A stretch of DNA of 64,000 bases from Aquabacterium sp. CECT 9606 (lineage in GTDB: Bacteria; Pseudomonadota; Gammaproteobacteria; Burkholderiales; Burkholderiaceae_C). Numbering within the stretch: the first letter of the stretch is position 1; every line of letters begins with the position of its first letter. Below are positions 38,942 through 47,325 of the stretch, one piece after another. Location of the stretch: NCBI RefSeq assembly GCF_918741295.1, contig NZ_CAKKNB010000004.1, positions 669,830 through 733,829 of the forward strand. The letters run 5' to 3'. The position numbers were made by a program, and so were the translations under genes. The notes beneath the pieces are model-generated. The model was given only the letters and a program-made list of their open reading frames with translations, ran no database searches and was not told the DNA's origin.

Positions 38942-39628
38942 ATGAACACCATTACCCATACCCCCACCCGCGGCCGCTTTGCCCAGCGCGCCATCGCCAT
39001 CGTTTCCCTGACCGCCTTGCTGGGCGCGTGCGCCGACATGACCGACACCCAGCGCCGCACTGGCACGGGTGCCGCCATTGGCGCGGCGACGGGCGCCGTG
39101 ATCGGCTCCACCACAGGCGGCAAGGCTGGCACGGGTGCCCTGATTGGCGGTGCTTTGGGCGCCATTGCCGGCAATGTGTGGTCGCGCCACATGGACTCGC
39201 AAAAACGGGCCATGGAGCAAGCCACCCAAGGCACGGGTGTTGAAGTGACCCGCACCAACGACAACCAGCTCAAGCTGAATGTGCCAGCCGATGTGTCTTT
39301 TGATGTGGGTCGCGCCGACATCAAGCCGGAGCTGCGCAACGTGCTGGAGCAATTCGCCAATGGCTTGAAGACACAGCCCAACACCTTGGTGAACGTGGTG
39401 GGCCACACGGACAACACTGGCTCTGATTCGGTGAACGAGCCCTTGTCGCGTGAGCGTGCTCAAAGCGTCAAGTCCTTCCTGGTGGACCGGGGCGTGGGCA
39501 GCTCGCGGATCGACACGCAAGGCCGTGGTGCCCGCGAACCCATTGCCGACAACGGCAGCGCCGATGGTCGTTCACGCAATCGCCGCGTCGAGATCTTCCT
39601 GCGCGAGCCCGCCAGCGGCGCTAGCTGA
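38942..39628 (+). CDS. OmpA-family lipoprotein with glycine zipper (YiaD-like)
   Basis: A 228-residue outer-membrane lipoprotein. The signal ends in the lipobox LLGAC (Cys near residue 30). A glycine-zipper segment (GAAIGAATGAVIGSTTGGKA and GALIGGALGAIAGN) covers residues 43-79. The OmpA C-terminal peptidoglycan-binding domain follows, with SFDVGRADIKPELRNVLEQF, the diaminopimelate-contact region VVGHTDNTGSDSVNEPLSRE and a basic NRRVEIFL end. It probably anchors the outer membrane to the cell wall. Confidence 0.9.
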   Translation: MNTITHTPTRGRFAQRAIAIVSLTALLGACADMTDTQRRTGTGAAIGAATGAVIGSTTGGKAGTGALIGGALGAIAGNVWSRHMDSQKRAMEQATQGTGVEVTRTNDNQLKLNVPADVSFDVGRADIKPELRNVLEQFANGLKTQPNTLVNVVGHTDNTGSDSVNEPLSRERAQSVKSFLVDRGVGSSRIDTQGRGAREPIADNGSADGRSRNRRVEIFLREPASGAS

Positions 39629-39632
39629 TCGT

Positions 39633-40514
39633 TCAGGCCAGGCCGGCCTGGAACAAGGCATCACCTGCCAACATCGGGTCCTTGGTTTCTTCATACGCCT
39701 TGATCCACACTGGGTAGCTGTGGATCACCGCGTGCTGCCAAGGGTGGAAACCGGGCTTGAAGTACGCCAGCAGCTTCAGCATGTTCTTGGAGAACAGGCC
39801 GTTGATGCCGTACAGGAAATTCAGGCCCTTCAGCGTCATGAAGAAGCGCTGAGTGCGCGTGAAGCCATCGTCGCGCAAGAAGCGATTCGTCAGGCGCAGG
39901 CTGTCTTTCACGACCTTGTACATGGCGTGGACCAGGGCTGTGCAGCGCAAGATGTAGCCGACCTTGGCCACCTTGGTCATCACGTCGTAGGCCACGGCCT
40001 TGTGCTCCATCTCTTCGATCGCGTGCCAGGCCCACATGGCCCGCACCTTTTCGTGCGCGGGCGCCATCACTTCACGCTCCGCGAACAGCGACTCGGCCAT
40101 CATCGCGGTGAAGTGCTCGAAGGCCGCGGTCAGGGCCAGGTTGTAGGCGGGTGAATACTTCTTTGTGTAGTCATCGAACAGGTTCTTGACCTCGACCACC
40201 AGGCCATCGACCGACAAGCCTTGCTCGCGTAACACGGCGTTGTACTGCGTGTGGGCGATGCCGTGCTGGCCTTCCTGGCGCGAAAAGTCCTTCACGTCCT
40301 GGTTCAGCTTGGGGTCGGTGATGAGGTGGCGAAAGGCGCGCACGCTGGTGATGAAATAACGTTCTCCATCCGGAAAGGCGGCTTGCATGCCGTCGAACAC
40401 GCGGGTCTTGAATGGATCGCCGCCGAACCAGAAGCGGGGCAGATCGCCGTCCAGCTGGAAGTCCAGCTTTTCGCGCGGCACGATGTGTTCGGGTTTGCTG
40501 GGGTGTGGCGTCAT
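39633..40514 (-). CDS. Predicted diiron metal-dependent hydrolase (PF10118-like)
   Basis: A 293-residue helical protein of the family annotated as predicted metal-dependent hydrolase. Likely ferritin-like metal ligands occur in FSRQEGQHGIAHTQYN (near residue 78-93), AAFEHFTAMMAESLF (near 130) and AWHAIEEMEHKAVAYDVM (near 162), that is EXXH-type pairs. No signal peptide is present. It is divergently transcribed from an AraC regulator across 160 bp, which suggests inducible expression. The chemistry is unknown and it could be an oxygenase or desaturase-like enzyme. Confidence 0.8.
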   Translation of the reverse strand: MTPHPSKPEHIVPREKLDFQLDGDLPRFWFGGDPFKTRVFDGMQAAFPDGERYFITSVRAFRHLITDPKLNQDVKDFSRQEGQHGIAHTQYNAVLREQGLSVDGLVVEVKNLFDDYTKKYSPAYNLALTAAFEHFTAMMAESLFAEREVMAPAHEKVRAMWAWHAIEEMEHKAVAYDVMTKVAKVGYILRCTALVHAMYKVVKDSLRLTNRFLRDDGFTRTQRFFMTLKGLNFLYGINGLFSKNMLKLLAYFKPGFHPWQHAVIHSYPVWIKAYEETKDPMLAGDALFQAGLA

Positions 40515-40674
40515 GGGTCGTCCTCGGGTGTTACTGCTTCATCAGTCTAGAAATGGCACCACGCGGTGGCGATGGCATTCAACGACAGCGAGGAACCAAC
40601 GGCGACACGCCATGATCAGCGCGTGTTGGTGAGTTAAGGTCGGGCACGGGTTAACTTTGAGATGAGCTTGCTTC

Positions 40675-41682
40675 ATGAGTGAGGGCGATTTCCTCAACTT
40701 CTACGTCATGTCCACCTTGTCCAAGGCTGGCGCGCGCTGTGGCTTCAACATGCAAGAAGCCGTGAGCCGCGCGCAGATCAACGTCGAGGTGTTCGACAGC
40801 CATTTGTCCAAGCTCAGCCTGGGCGCCCTGCGGCGCTTGTTCGAGGTGTGCGAGGCTGCGACCGAAACCGCCTACTTTCCACTCGTGCTGGGCGACACCT
40901 ACGGCTTTGATGCGATCCCTGAGGTCGACACCTTCATCGCCACCTGCGCCACCTTGCGGGCCGGCATGATGGCGCTGGACTGGATGCCGCACATCGTGCA
41001 CCCCGCGCTGCGCCTGCAGACCTCGGAAGACGCGTCCACCTTCAACGTGACCCTGAGGGTCGAGGGCGATGAGCCCGTCCACCCAGGCGTGGTCGAGGCA
41101 GCGCTCACCTGCATCGTGAAGTTCGCCCGGATGATCTCGCCGCGTGAAGACCCGCTGCGCGAGGTCTGGTTCCAGCACGGTCCGCAAGTTGATCCGCGTG
41201 TGTATGGCTCGTATTTTGGTGTGCCTGTGCGCTTCAACCAGGGCGAGAACCGTTTGATCAACGCGTCCAGCAGCCTGGACACGCCGCTCAAGGGTGGTTT
41301 CCCATCGCTCAATGCGCAGGCGCAGTTGATGGTCGAGCAACGCCTCAGGAAGCTGAGCGAGCAGGGCAGCTTGACCGCCCGCCTTGAGCAGTTGCTGTCC
41401 TTGCGCACCGACCTGTTGGGCGCCAAGGTGGACGAGGTGGCGGTGCTGCTGGAGCTGCACCCCCGCACCCTGCAACGGCGCCTGAAAGAAGAGGGCGAGG
41501 GCTTTGCCGAGGTGCAGACCCGCGTGCGCCATGACCGCGCCCGCAAGCTCCTGCACGGCACCGATCTGGACATCGAAGCCATCAGCCTCAAGCTGGGCTT
41601 TCAAGACCGGCACAGTTTCACGCGGGCCTTCACGCGGTGGGAGGGCGTGTCGCCGGTGGTGTTCCGCCGGCCGATTGGCTGA
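40675..41682 (+). CDS. AraC-family transcriptional regulator
   Basis: A 335-residue regulator with an arabinose-binding-like N-terminal domain (residues 15-205) of the type found in OruR and ArgR-like AraC proteins. The C-terminal double HTH follows: VDEVAVLLELHPRTLQRRLK (near 258-277) and DIEAISLKLGFQDRHSFTRA (near 300-319), ending FTRWEGVSPVVFRR. It faces the diiron-type hydrolase gene across 160 bp and probably controls it. The shared region carries GAGTTAAGGTC at 40631-40641 and GGGTTAACTTTG, which may be half sites. Confidence 0.9.
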   Translation: MSEGDFLNFYVMSTLSKAGARCGFNMQEAVSRAQINVEVFDSHLSKLSLGALRRLFEVCEAATETAYFPLVLGDTYGFDAIPEVDTFIATCATLRAGMMALDWMPHIVHPALRLQTSEDASTFNVTLRVEGDEPVHPGVVEAALTCIVKFARMISPREDPLREVWFQHGPQVDPRVYGSYFGVPVRFNQGENRLINASSSLDTPLKGGFPSLNAQAQLMVEQRLRKLSEQGSLTARLEQLLSLRTDLLGAKVDEVAVLLELHPRTLQRRLKEEGEGFAEVQTRVRHDRARKLLHGTDLDIEAISLKLGFQDRHSFTRAFTRWEGVSPVVFRRPIG

Positions 41683-41736
41683 TCTCATTGCGATTATGCT
41701 GATCGCCCGCTCAATTTCGCACCAGCGTCCTTGCCC

Positions 41737-42903
41737 ATGACCACCCCGCTTGCCCATGCTTCGACTTCCTTTGGCACCAGGCTTTCCAACTGGTTGGCCG
41801 CCTTCCGGCCAGCGCCCGTGGTGGTCAATGCGCAAGAGCGCCTGCGTGCGGTGGTTGGCGCGGTCATCGGCGTCTTGTTCGCGGCCGCACTCAGCCGGGT
41901 GATGGCGGACTCCAGCCCTGGCATGCCCTGGTTGGTGGCGCCCATTGGGGCCAGTGCGGTGCTGGTGTTTGGCGTGCCTGCCAGTCCCTTGGCTCAACCC
42001 TGGGCCGTGGTGGGCGGTAACACCTTGTCGGCCTTGGTGGGCATCGCGTGCGCCAACTGGATCGGTGATCCGGCGCTGGCCGGCGCCGTGGCCGTCAGCT
42101 TGGCCATTGGCTTGATGTTCAGCATGCGCTGCCTTCATCCGCCCGGGGGCGCCATGGCCTTGATTGCGGTGCTCACGCATGCCACGGCTTTCCATTGGGC
42201 CTTGTTCCCGGCCCTGGCCAATTCGGCCTTGCTGGTGGTGGCGGGCATTGTCTACAACTCGGCCACGGGGCGGCGCTACCCCCACGTGCAAGTGGCACCT
42301 CGGGCTCCGGACGATGAGGCGGTCAAATCGCGCTTCAGCTCGGCCGACATCGACGTGGTCCTGAGCCGCTACAACCAGGTGCTGGACATCAGTCGCGACG
42401 ACCTGGAAAAGATCCTGCAGGAAACAGAGATGGAGGCTTATCGCCGGCAGTTGGGTGAGATCCGCTGTGCCGACATCATGTCGCGCGACCTCATCTCGGT
42501 CGAGTTCGGCACCTCCTTGCAAGACGCTTGGGCCCTGCTGCGCAAGCATGGCGTCAAGGCCTTGCCGGTGGTGGACAAACTGCGCCGCATCGTGGGCATC
42601 ATCACGGTGGCCGACTTCATGCGGCATGCCAAGGTGGACGTGCATGAAAGCTTTGGCGAGAAGCTGCGTGAGTTCGTCAAACGCAGCACCACCATGCACT
42701 CTGACAAGCCCGAGGTGGTGGGCCAGATCATGACGCGGCAGGTGCGTGTGGCCAGCGCCGACCGCCATGTGGTCGAATTGATGCCTTTGTTCTCAGAGGG
42801 CGGGCATCACCACATCCCCATCATTGGCGAGAAGAACAAGCTGGTGGGCATCATCACGCAGTCGGACTTTGTCAAAGCCTTGCACCGAAGGGTTCAGCCT
42901 TGA
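41737..42903 (+). CDS. HPP-family membrane protein with C-terminal CBS pair
   Basis: A 388-residue protein. Residues 35-185 form an HPP-family integral membrane domain with about four helices and the diagnostic MRCLHPPGGAMALIAVLTH. Residues 245-385 form a CBS domain pair (ADIMSRDLISVEFGTSLQDA and GQIMTRQVRVASADRHVVEL) that probably binds an adenosine nucleotide. Plant and cyanobacterial HPP proteins have been linked to nitrite transport, but that role is not proven for this fusion type. ATG 41737 is preferred to a TTG two codons upstream. Confidence 0.88.
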   Translation: MTTPLAHASTSFGTRLSNWLAAFRPAPVVVNAQERLRAVVGAVIGVLFAAALSRVMADSSPGMPWLVAPIGASAVLVFGVPASPLAQPWAVVGGNTLSALVGIACANWIGDPALAGAVAVSLAIGLMFSMRCLHPPGGAMALIAVLTHATAFHWALFPALANSALLVVAGIVYNSATGRRYPHVQVAPRAPDDEAVKSRFSSADIDVVLSRYNQVLDISRDDLEKILQETEMEAYRRQLGEIRCADIMSRDLISVEFGTSLQDAWALLRKHGVKALPVVDKLRRIVGIITVADFMRHAKVDVHESFGEKLREFVKRSTTMHSDKPEVVGQIMTRQVRVASADRHVVELMPLFSEGGHHHIPIIGEKNKLVGIITQSDFVKALHRRVQP

Positions 42904-42906
42904 TGG

Positions 42907-43794
42907 TCACAAGTACAAGGCCAGCACCTCGGTAATCTCACCATCGGCCACCACCGGGATGGCGATCATGTCTTCGCCGATGGCCGGCACCCCCGTCAAG
43001 AAGACGCTGGCCAGGGGGTTGTGAGGTGAGTCCAGGGCAATCGGCTCAGCCGGTGAAGCCAAACTGCCTTGCGTCTCGCAAAACCCGAAGCTGCGCTCCA
43101 GGTGCTGGCGCGTGGCGTTGGGCGTCCAGCTCTCCAGCTTCTGGGCGATGGGTGTGCCCAAAGCCGACAGCAAGGTCATGACATAGACCTCTTCGGTCTT
43201 GGTGGGGCAGGGCAGGCCCAGCCCACGGGTGATGCCGGCCTCGGCGGCCGTGGCGCCGCGCAAGAAGCGGGGTGATGCGCCCAGGTCTTCCATGAACACG
43301 GCGGCGCCGCGTTGCCAGGCCAAGCCCGGCAGGCCGGTACCCCGCGGCAGGAAGGTGTCCTTGGACAAGATCTCGAACGAATCCGAGGCGGTGCCGTAAT
43401 AGCCATCCACCAAGGTCATGTCGGTGGTGACGCGCGGGCTGTTGTGCCACAACTCGATGGCCCCGGCGCGGGCATCGGCGTTGCCGCCAAACAGCACCAC
43501 CACGGCCTTCAAGGTCTTGCCCAAGAATATTGGCAAGGCGATGGCGCAGCTCAGCCCGGCATCCTGCGCCGCCGCCGTGCGGCGGAAGTGCAGACTGTCA
43601 AAGTCTTTCAACAAGATAGGCCGGCCTTCCTCCCAGGCTTGCCCCGGCAGGCCTTCGCCCAGGCCAAAGCACAGCGAGCGCGTGGCGGCGGCAAAGCCCT
43701 TGGCGGGGCCGAACAACCCGCCTCCAAACTCCAGCAGGGTTTGGTCGTGGTCGGGCAACCAGATTTCGGCAATGCGGATGAAGGATGGTTTCAT
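42907..43794 (-). CDS. Protein with two tandem GAF-like domains
   Basis: A 295-residue soluble protein in which two halves resemble each other. FGLGEGLPGQAWEEGRPILL with DAGLSCAIALPIF (residues 43-93) corresponds to LPRGTGLPGLAWQRGAAVFM with EAGITRGLGLPCP (about 150-200). The G-x-G-L-P-G-x-A-W element is typical of GAF domains. No output domain (kinase, cyclase or HTH) is attached, so it may be a ligand- or redox-sensing partner. Its stop lies 4 bp from the HPP-CBS stop on the other strand. Confidence 0.75.
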   Translation of the reverse strand: MKPSFIRIAEIWLPDHDQTLLEFGGGLFGPAKGFAAATRSLCFGLGEGLPGQAWEEGRPILLKDFDSLHFRRTAAAQDAGLSCAIALPIFLGKTLKAVVVLFGGNADARAGAIELWHNSPRVTTDMTLVDGYYGTASDSFEILSKDTFLPRGTGLPGLAWQRGAAVFMEDLGASPRFLRGATAAEAGITRGLGLPCPTKTEEVYVMTLLSALGTPIAQKLESWTPNATRQHLERSFGFCETQGSLASPAEPIALDSPHNPLASVFLTGVPAIGEDMIAIPVVADGEITEVLALYL

Positions 43795-43867
43795 GCGTTG
43801 GGACCGAGCAAGTTTTACGCCAGCCGAGGCGTTTTGGCGTCGTGGTCAGCTTTGCTAAAGTGGGCCT

Positions 43868-44584
43868 ATGCCTGATGCCATCTGCCATGTCCATGAAGCC
43901 CCTGACGCCCTCACCCTGGCACAGGATCTGGCCCGTTTTGTGGCCGAGCGTCTGCAAGAAGGCGTGAGCCAGCGCGGGGCGGCCTTGCTGGTCGTTTCAG
44001 GCGGCAGCACCCCCATTCCATTCTTCAAAGCACTGGCGCTCACGGCCGTCGATTGGCCGAAGGTGAGCGTCACCTTGGCCGACGAGCGCTGGCTGCCGCC
44101 GGATCATGCCGACAGCAATGAGCGCCTGGTGAGGGCGCACCTGCTTCAAGGCTTGGCGAGCCAGGCGCGTTTTGTGCCGCTGAAAACAGCCGACGCCTTG
44201 GCAGCGCACGGCGTGCCCGAATTGGAGGTTGCCTTGCAGGCCTTGCCGTGGCCAGCCGATGTGGTCGTGCTCGGCATGGGGTCTGACGGCCACACCGCGT
44301 CGCTGTTTCCCGGGTCTGCGCAATTGGCCGAAGCCCTGGATGACGGACGCACGGCGCGTTGCCTGGCGGTCAGTGCGCCGCTTTTGCCCAATGTGCCGGT
44401 GGACCGCGTCAGTTTGAGCAAACGCGCCTTGCTGGACACGCGCCAGGTGGTGATCCACATCACCGGCTTGTCCAAACGCCAATTGCTTGAACAAGCCATG
44501 CGGGCCGGGCTGGCAGACCCTTTGCCAATCACCCTGGCTTGGTCCCGGGCGAATATACCCTGCCAAGTGTTTTATTCAAATTGA
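43868..44584 (+). CDS. pgl: 6-phosphogluconolactonase
   Basis: A 238-residue enzyme that hydrolyses 6-phosphogluconolactone, feeding the edd-eda steps encoded at 26.6-29.1 kb. Family segments are LLVVSGGSTPIPFFKAL (near residue 41), VTLADERWLPPDHADSNERL (near 67) and VVLGMGSDGHTASLFPGS (near 135). The histidine of the last motif is the expected catalytic site. It is separated from the other sugar-acid genes and no zwf is seen. The stop is followed by an unusually AT-rich stretch. Confidence 0.92.
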   Translation: MPDAICHVHEAPDALTLAQDLARFVAERLQEGVSQRGAALLVVSGGSTPIPFFKALALTAVDWPKVSVTLADERWLPPDHADSNERLVRAHLLQGLASQARFVPLKTADALAAHGVPELEVALQALPWPADVVVLGMGSDGHTASLFPGSAQLAEALDDGRTARCLAVSAPLLPNVPVDRVSLSKRALLDTRQVVIHITGLSKRQLLEQAMRAGLADPLPITLAWSRANIPCQVFYSN

Positions 44585-44682
44585 TATTGGATTAGCTTGA
44601 ATATTATTACGGGAAACTACTCTTTTTTAAAATATCTTAATATGCGATAATGCGTTTGACGTTCTGTATTAGGGTATTCAAG
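44585..44682 (+). promoter_or_regulatory. AT-rich leader with putative promoter for the ICMT-like gene
   Basis: This 98-bp gap is far richer in A and T than its surroundings. A possible -10 is GATAAT at 44646-44651, with TTTTTT at 44623-44628 in the -35 position (17-bp spacer). TTGAAT at 44597-44602 is an alternative upstream -35. If the GATAAT box is used, transcription would begin near 44658, which excludes the in-frame ATG at 44650 as start and favours the ATG at 44683. Confidence 0.35.
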
Positions 44683-45294
44683 ATGTTTTCGATGGATGGT
44701 TATTTCGCGCTCCCCTTTGTCTTGCCATATGCATTTGCTTTCTGGGGCGTGCTCATCTGGGCTTATTACATAGAGGGGGTTCAGCACAAGCGCAGCCAGC
44801 AAAGAATGGCCAAGCACGATGGGGCTGACAAGTACTCCGGCCTCGTCATTGCCATTGGCTCTACCGTTTTGCAATTCGCCGCTTTTGGCCTGACTTTCTA
44901 CGCCCCTTGGCGCATCAGCGAGCCGCAGATCTACATTTATTTCTGGGCAGGCCTGGCCTTGGTGGTCACGGGGATGCTGCTGCGCAAGCACTGCTGGCGC
45001 GTGCTGGGCGAGTTTTTCACCCCCACCGTCACCATCGCCAAAGAGCACAAGGTGGTTGACAAAGGCGCCTACAAGTGGGTGCGCCACCCTTCGTACTCGG
45101 GTGCCATCATGACGGCAGTGGGCGTGGGTCTGGCTCTGGGCAACTACGGCAGCATCGCGGTCATGGTGATCGGTCACATTGCCATCTACATCTACCGAAT
45201 CGAAGCCGAGGAAACCGCGCTGGAACGCGCCTTGGGCGAGGCCTACGCCAAGTTCAAGAGCAACCGCCGTCGCCTGATTCCCTTCGTGTACTGA
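44683..45294 (+). CDS. Isoprenylcysteine carboxyl methyltransferase (ICMT)-family membrane protein
   Basis: A 203-residue polytopic membrane methyltransferase-like protein. The C-terminal signature contains GAYKWVRHPSYSGAIMTAVG (near residues 124-143) and EAEETALERALGEAYAKF (near 175), the SAM-binding region shared by ICMT, PEMT and NnrU-like proteins. About five helices are predicted. ATG 44683 is preferred to 44650 because AGGG lies 8-9 bases before it and the upstream codons overlap the putative promoter. Bacterial members methylate small molecules or lipids, and the substrate here is unknown. Confidence 0.82.
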   Translation: MFSMDGYFALPFVLPYAFAFWGVLIWAYYIEGVQHKRSQQRMAKHDGADKYSGLVIAIGSTVLQFAAFGLTFYAPWRISEPQIYIYFWAGLALVVTGMLLRKHCWRVLGEFFTPTVTIAKEHKVVDKGAYKWVRHPSYSGAIMTAVGVGLALGNYGSIAVMVIGHIAIYIYRIEAEETALERALGEAYAKFKSNRRRLIPFVY

Positions 45295-45306
45295 TCACCT
45301 TGAATG

Positions 45307-45329
45307 CCCGGGCCTCACAGCGGCCCGGG
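45307..45329. terminator. Perfect GC hairpin after the ICMT-like gene
   Basis: CCCGGGCC at 45307-45314 and GGCCCGGG at 45322-45329 form an 8-bp perfect stem with a 7-base loop, 12 bp after the ICMT stop. There is no T tract immediately after it. It probably works together with the second hairpin just downstream. Confidence 0.55.
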
Positions 45330-45349
45330 TTCAGGTTCAAGCGCCAAGC

Positions 45350-45386
45350 AAGGCGGCCTCCATCCCCGGAGTCCGCCTTATTTTTT
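45350..45386 (+). terminator. Rho-independent terminator for the ICMT-like gene
   Basis: AAGGCGG at 45350-45356 pairs with CCGCCTT at 45373-45379, and an inner CTCC/GGAG extends the stem. A TTTTTT run at 45381-45386 follows directly on the plus strand. It overlaps the stop codon of the converging minus-strand gene, so the two transcripts overlap at their ends. Confidence 0.7.
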
Positions 45387-47165
45387 GGCCCGCTCCATGG
45401 CGTTGAGCGCCGACTTGCCCACGTCGTAGCCCGCAATCTCCACCGATTGGCCAATGGCGGGCGGCTGCAGCTGGGTCACGCCGTCTTCCTTCCAGGCCAG
45501 GAAGCGCCACTGGGCGTCCTGAACAGAACTTGGGAAGCGGAACACCACCGTCTTGGGCGCACGGTCTTCGGTGATTTCTTCAACCAGCACCGAAATGTTG
45601 CCCATCTTGACGGTGTCGCCCACCTTGAACGGCTGCTTCTGCAGATCGCGTGTGATGGTGCCCCGAAAGCCCGTCGGCACCGACAGCCTGAGTGCGTTCT
45701 CTTCTACTCGGGTGAGTGTCATGGCCTGGTTGTTGGGGCCCAAGGCATGCATGGTGGCTGGGTTGCGCAGGCCGTGGTACTGGCGGATCAATGGGATGTA
45801 GTAGATGCTTTCGGCCGAAGGCAGGTTGATCAGCAGGAAGTGCTCTGCCTGATCGGCTTGGGCATTGGGGATGGCCAGCGGCGCTTGCGCTTCGCCGGCT
45901 TCGCCCAGTGCTTTCATGAAAGCCGACGTGCCCACCTTGGCGATCGGGAAGACGATCAGGTGGATGAAGCCGACCAGCAAGACGACGTTCTTGGCCGAGC
46001 CCAGGCCCCAGCCCATCAACTGCTGGCGGTTGCGCCAGGCCAGTATCAACATGATCGACAGCAGGCCGCTGGCGCCGATGTCGGAGTTGATGGTCAGTCG
46101 GTCAAAGGGGTAGCCTGCGCACGCTGGTGCCAGCGCCAGGATGGAGCCAACGGCATAAAAACGGGCCAGGGCAGAGCGAAATCCCCCCAAGGCGTGAACT
46201 GCCCATGCCAAGCCCAGCAAAGCCAAGGTGGCCGCGCCCGAGTACAGGTATTGCGTGCTGCGGCTGAGCTGCTCGAACATCACCGACGACACGCCAAACC
46301 ACTGTGCCACCATCAGGGCGGGCAGGCGCAAAGCCAGGCTCACGGCAAACCCGCTGGCGTTGGACGCCGGGTCCACATAGCCCGGCGACCCGAAGCTGCC
46401 GTAACCCAGGTGGCTGTGCAAGGCCTTCCAGGCCAGCGCGATCACGATGAATGGAAGCAGGGCCTTGAACCTCACGCCCACCGACTTGCCGGGCTCCAGG
46501 AAGAGCGCGTAGGCCAGCAGATAGCCAGCGGTCTGGATGGAGGCCTCGGCGCTGAACAATCCCAGCACGAAGCAGGCGGCGGCCAAGCAGCCGTACCAAG
46601 CCGATTTGCCTTGGCGCCAATGGTGGTAGCCCAGCAGGGTCAGCACCATGAACAGGCCGGACAGCATTTGATTGCGGCTGGCCAACCAGGCCACCGCGAA
46701 GACGTGCAGCATGTTGCCGGCGAATAGCCAGGTGGCCAATCCGGCTTGCTGCCGGTCGGCGTCCAGATCGCGGAAAAGCTTGCCGATGAGCAAGATCATT
46801 AGCCCATACATGAGCAGGCTGTGCACGTGCATCAGCACGGGTGAATCAGGCCACCATTGGTAGTCCAGCTGCTGACTCAATTCCGCCAGGGGCCGCCAAA
46901 AGGCAATGCGCAAATGATCGTTGGCCCACCACACCAGCTTGCCAGAATCAATCATGGCCTGGTTGGCTGCGGCGTTGCCGTCGGCAAAGGTGAACAGCCC
47001 GAAAAGCGAGCCAGGTTGTGCATTGACCGACCGGCCGGTGAGCAAAGACCAGTGCAGGTAATCATCACCCAGCAGCCCCATGTTCATCGCCGGGGCGATC
47101 AGGAGCATCCCCACCAGGGCGGCAACAGGCACGCACCAGCGGCTAGAGAGAAATCTTCCCCACAT
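45378..47165 (-). CDS. Polytopic membrane protein, GT-C glycosyltransferase-like
   Basis: A 595-residue integral membrane protein with about ten predicted helices and a soluble C-terminal domain from about residue 480. After the first helix comes MGLLGDDYLHWSLLTG, an acidic pair in the first periplasmic loop as in GT-C glycosyltransferases that use polyprenyl-phosphate sugars. Length and layout also fit GT-C, but no family can be named with certainty. The ATG at 47165 has AAGGA 8 bases before it. A TTG 6 codons upstream is less likely. It is divergent from the BAHD-like gene across 160 bp. Confidence 0.6.
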   Translation of the reverse strand: MWGRFLSSRWCVPVAALVGMLLIAPAMNMGLLGDDYLHWSLLTGRSVNAQPGSLFGLFTFADGNAAANQAMIDSGKLVWWANDHLRIAFWRPLAELSQQLDYQWWPDSPVLMHVHSLLMYGLMILLIGKLFRDLDADRQQAGLATWLFAGNMLHVFAVAWLASRNQMLSGLFMVLTLLGYHHWRQGKSAWYGCLAAACFVLGLFSAEASIQTAGYLLAYALFLEPGKSVGVRFKALLPFIVIALAWKALHSHLGYGSFGSPGYVDPASNASGFAVSLALRLPALMVAQWFGVSSVMFEQLSRSTQYLYSGAATLALLGLAWAVHALGGFRSALARFYAVGSILALAPACAGYPFDRLTINSDIGASGLLSIMLILAWRNRQQLMGWGLGSAKNVVLLVGFIHLIVFPIAKVGTSAFMKALGEAGEAQAPLAIPNAQADQAEHFLLINLPSAESIYYIPLIRQYHGLRNPATMHALGPNNQAMTLTRVEENALRLSVPTGFRGTITRDLQKQPFKVGDTVKMGNISVLVEEITEDRAPKTVVFRFPSSVQDAQWRFLAWKEDGVTQLQPPAIGQSVEIAGYDVGKSALNAMERAKK

Positions 47166-47325
47166 GACCAAAATCCTTGGCAAAATATTCTATTTTACCC
47201 AGGCCGGTTTGATTCTCAATTCGAGTTTACCTTGATGATCCCCTGGGAAAGTCCCCTTCGGGGGCTGGTTTGTATTCTGGAAAAATCCGCCCTGTTCCTT
47301 TGTTTGATTGATTTTCGGAAGTTTC
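47166..47325. promoter_or_regulatory. Divergent intergenic region with a UUCG-type hairpin
   Basis: This 160-bp region lies between the GT-C-like and BAHD-like genes and is AT-richer than its flanks. It contains CCCC-TTCG-GGGG at 47253-47264, a very stable UUCG tetraloop hairpin if transcribed toward the BAHD gene. An AT-rich stretch (47168-47200) next to the minus-strand start is a likely promoter zone. No specific -35/-10 pair is convincing. Confidence 0.35.

Noticed and set aside
40651..42768. 705-codon minus-strand frame over the AraC and HPP-CBS genes
   Set aside because: Spans two well-supported plus-strand genes and their gap, and has a shadow composition.
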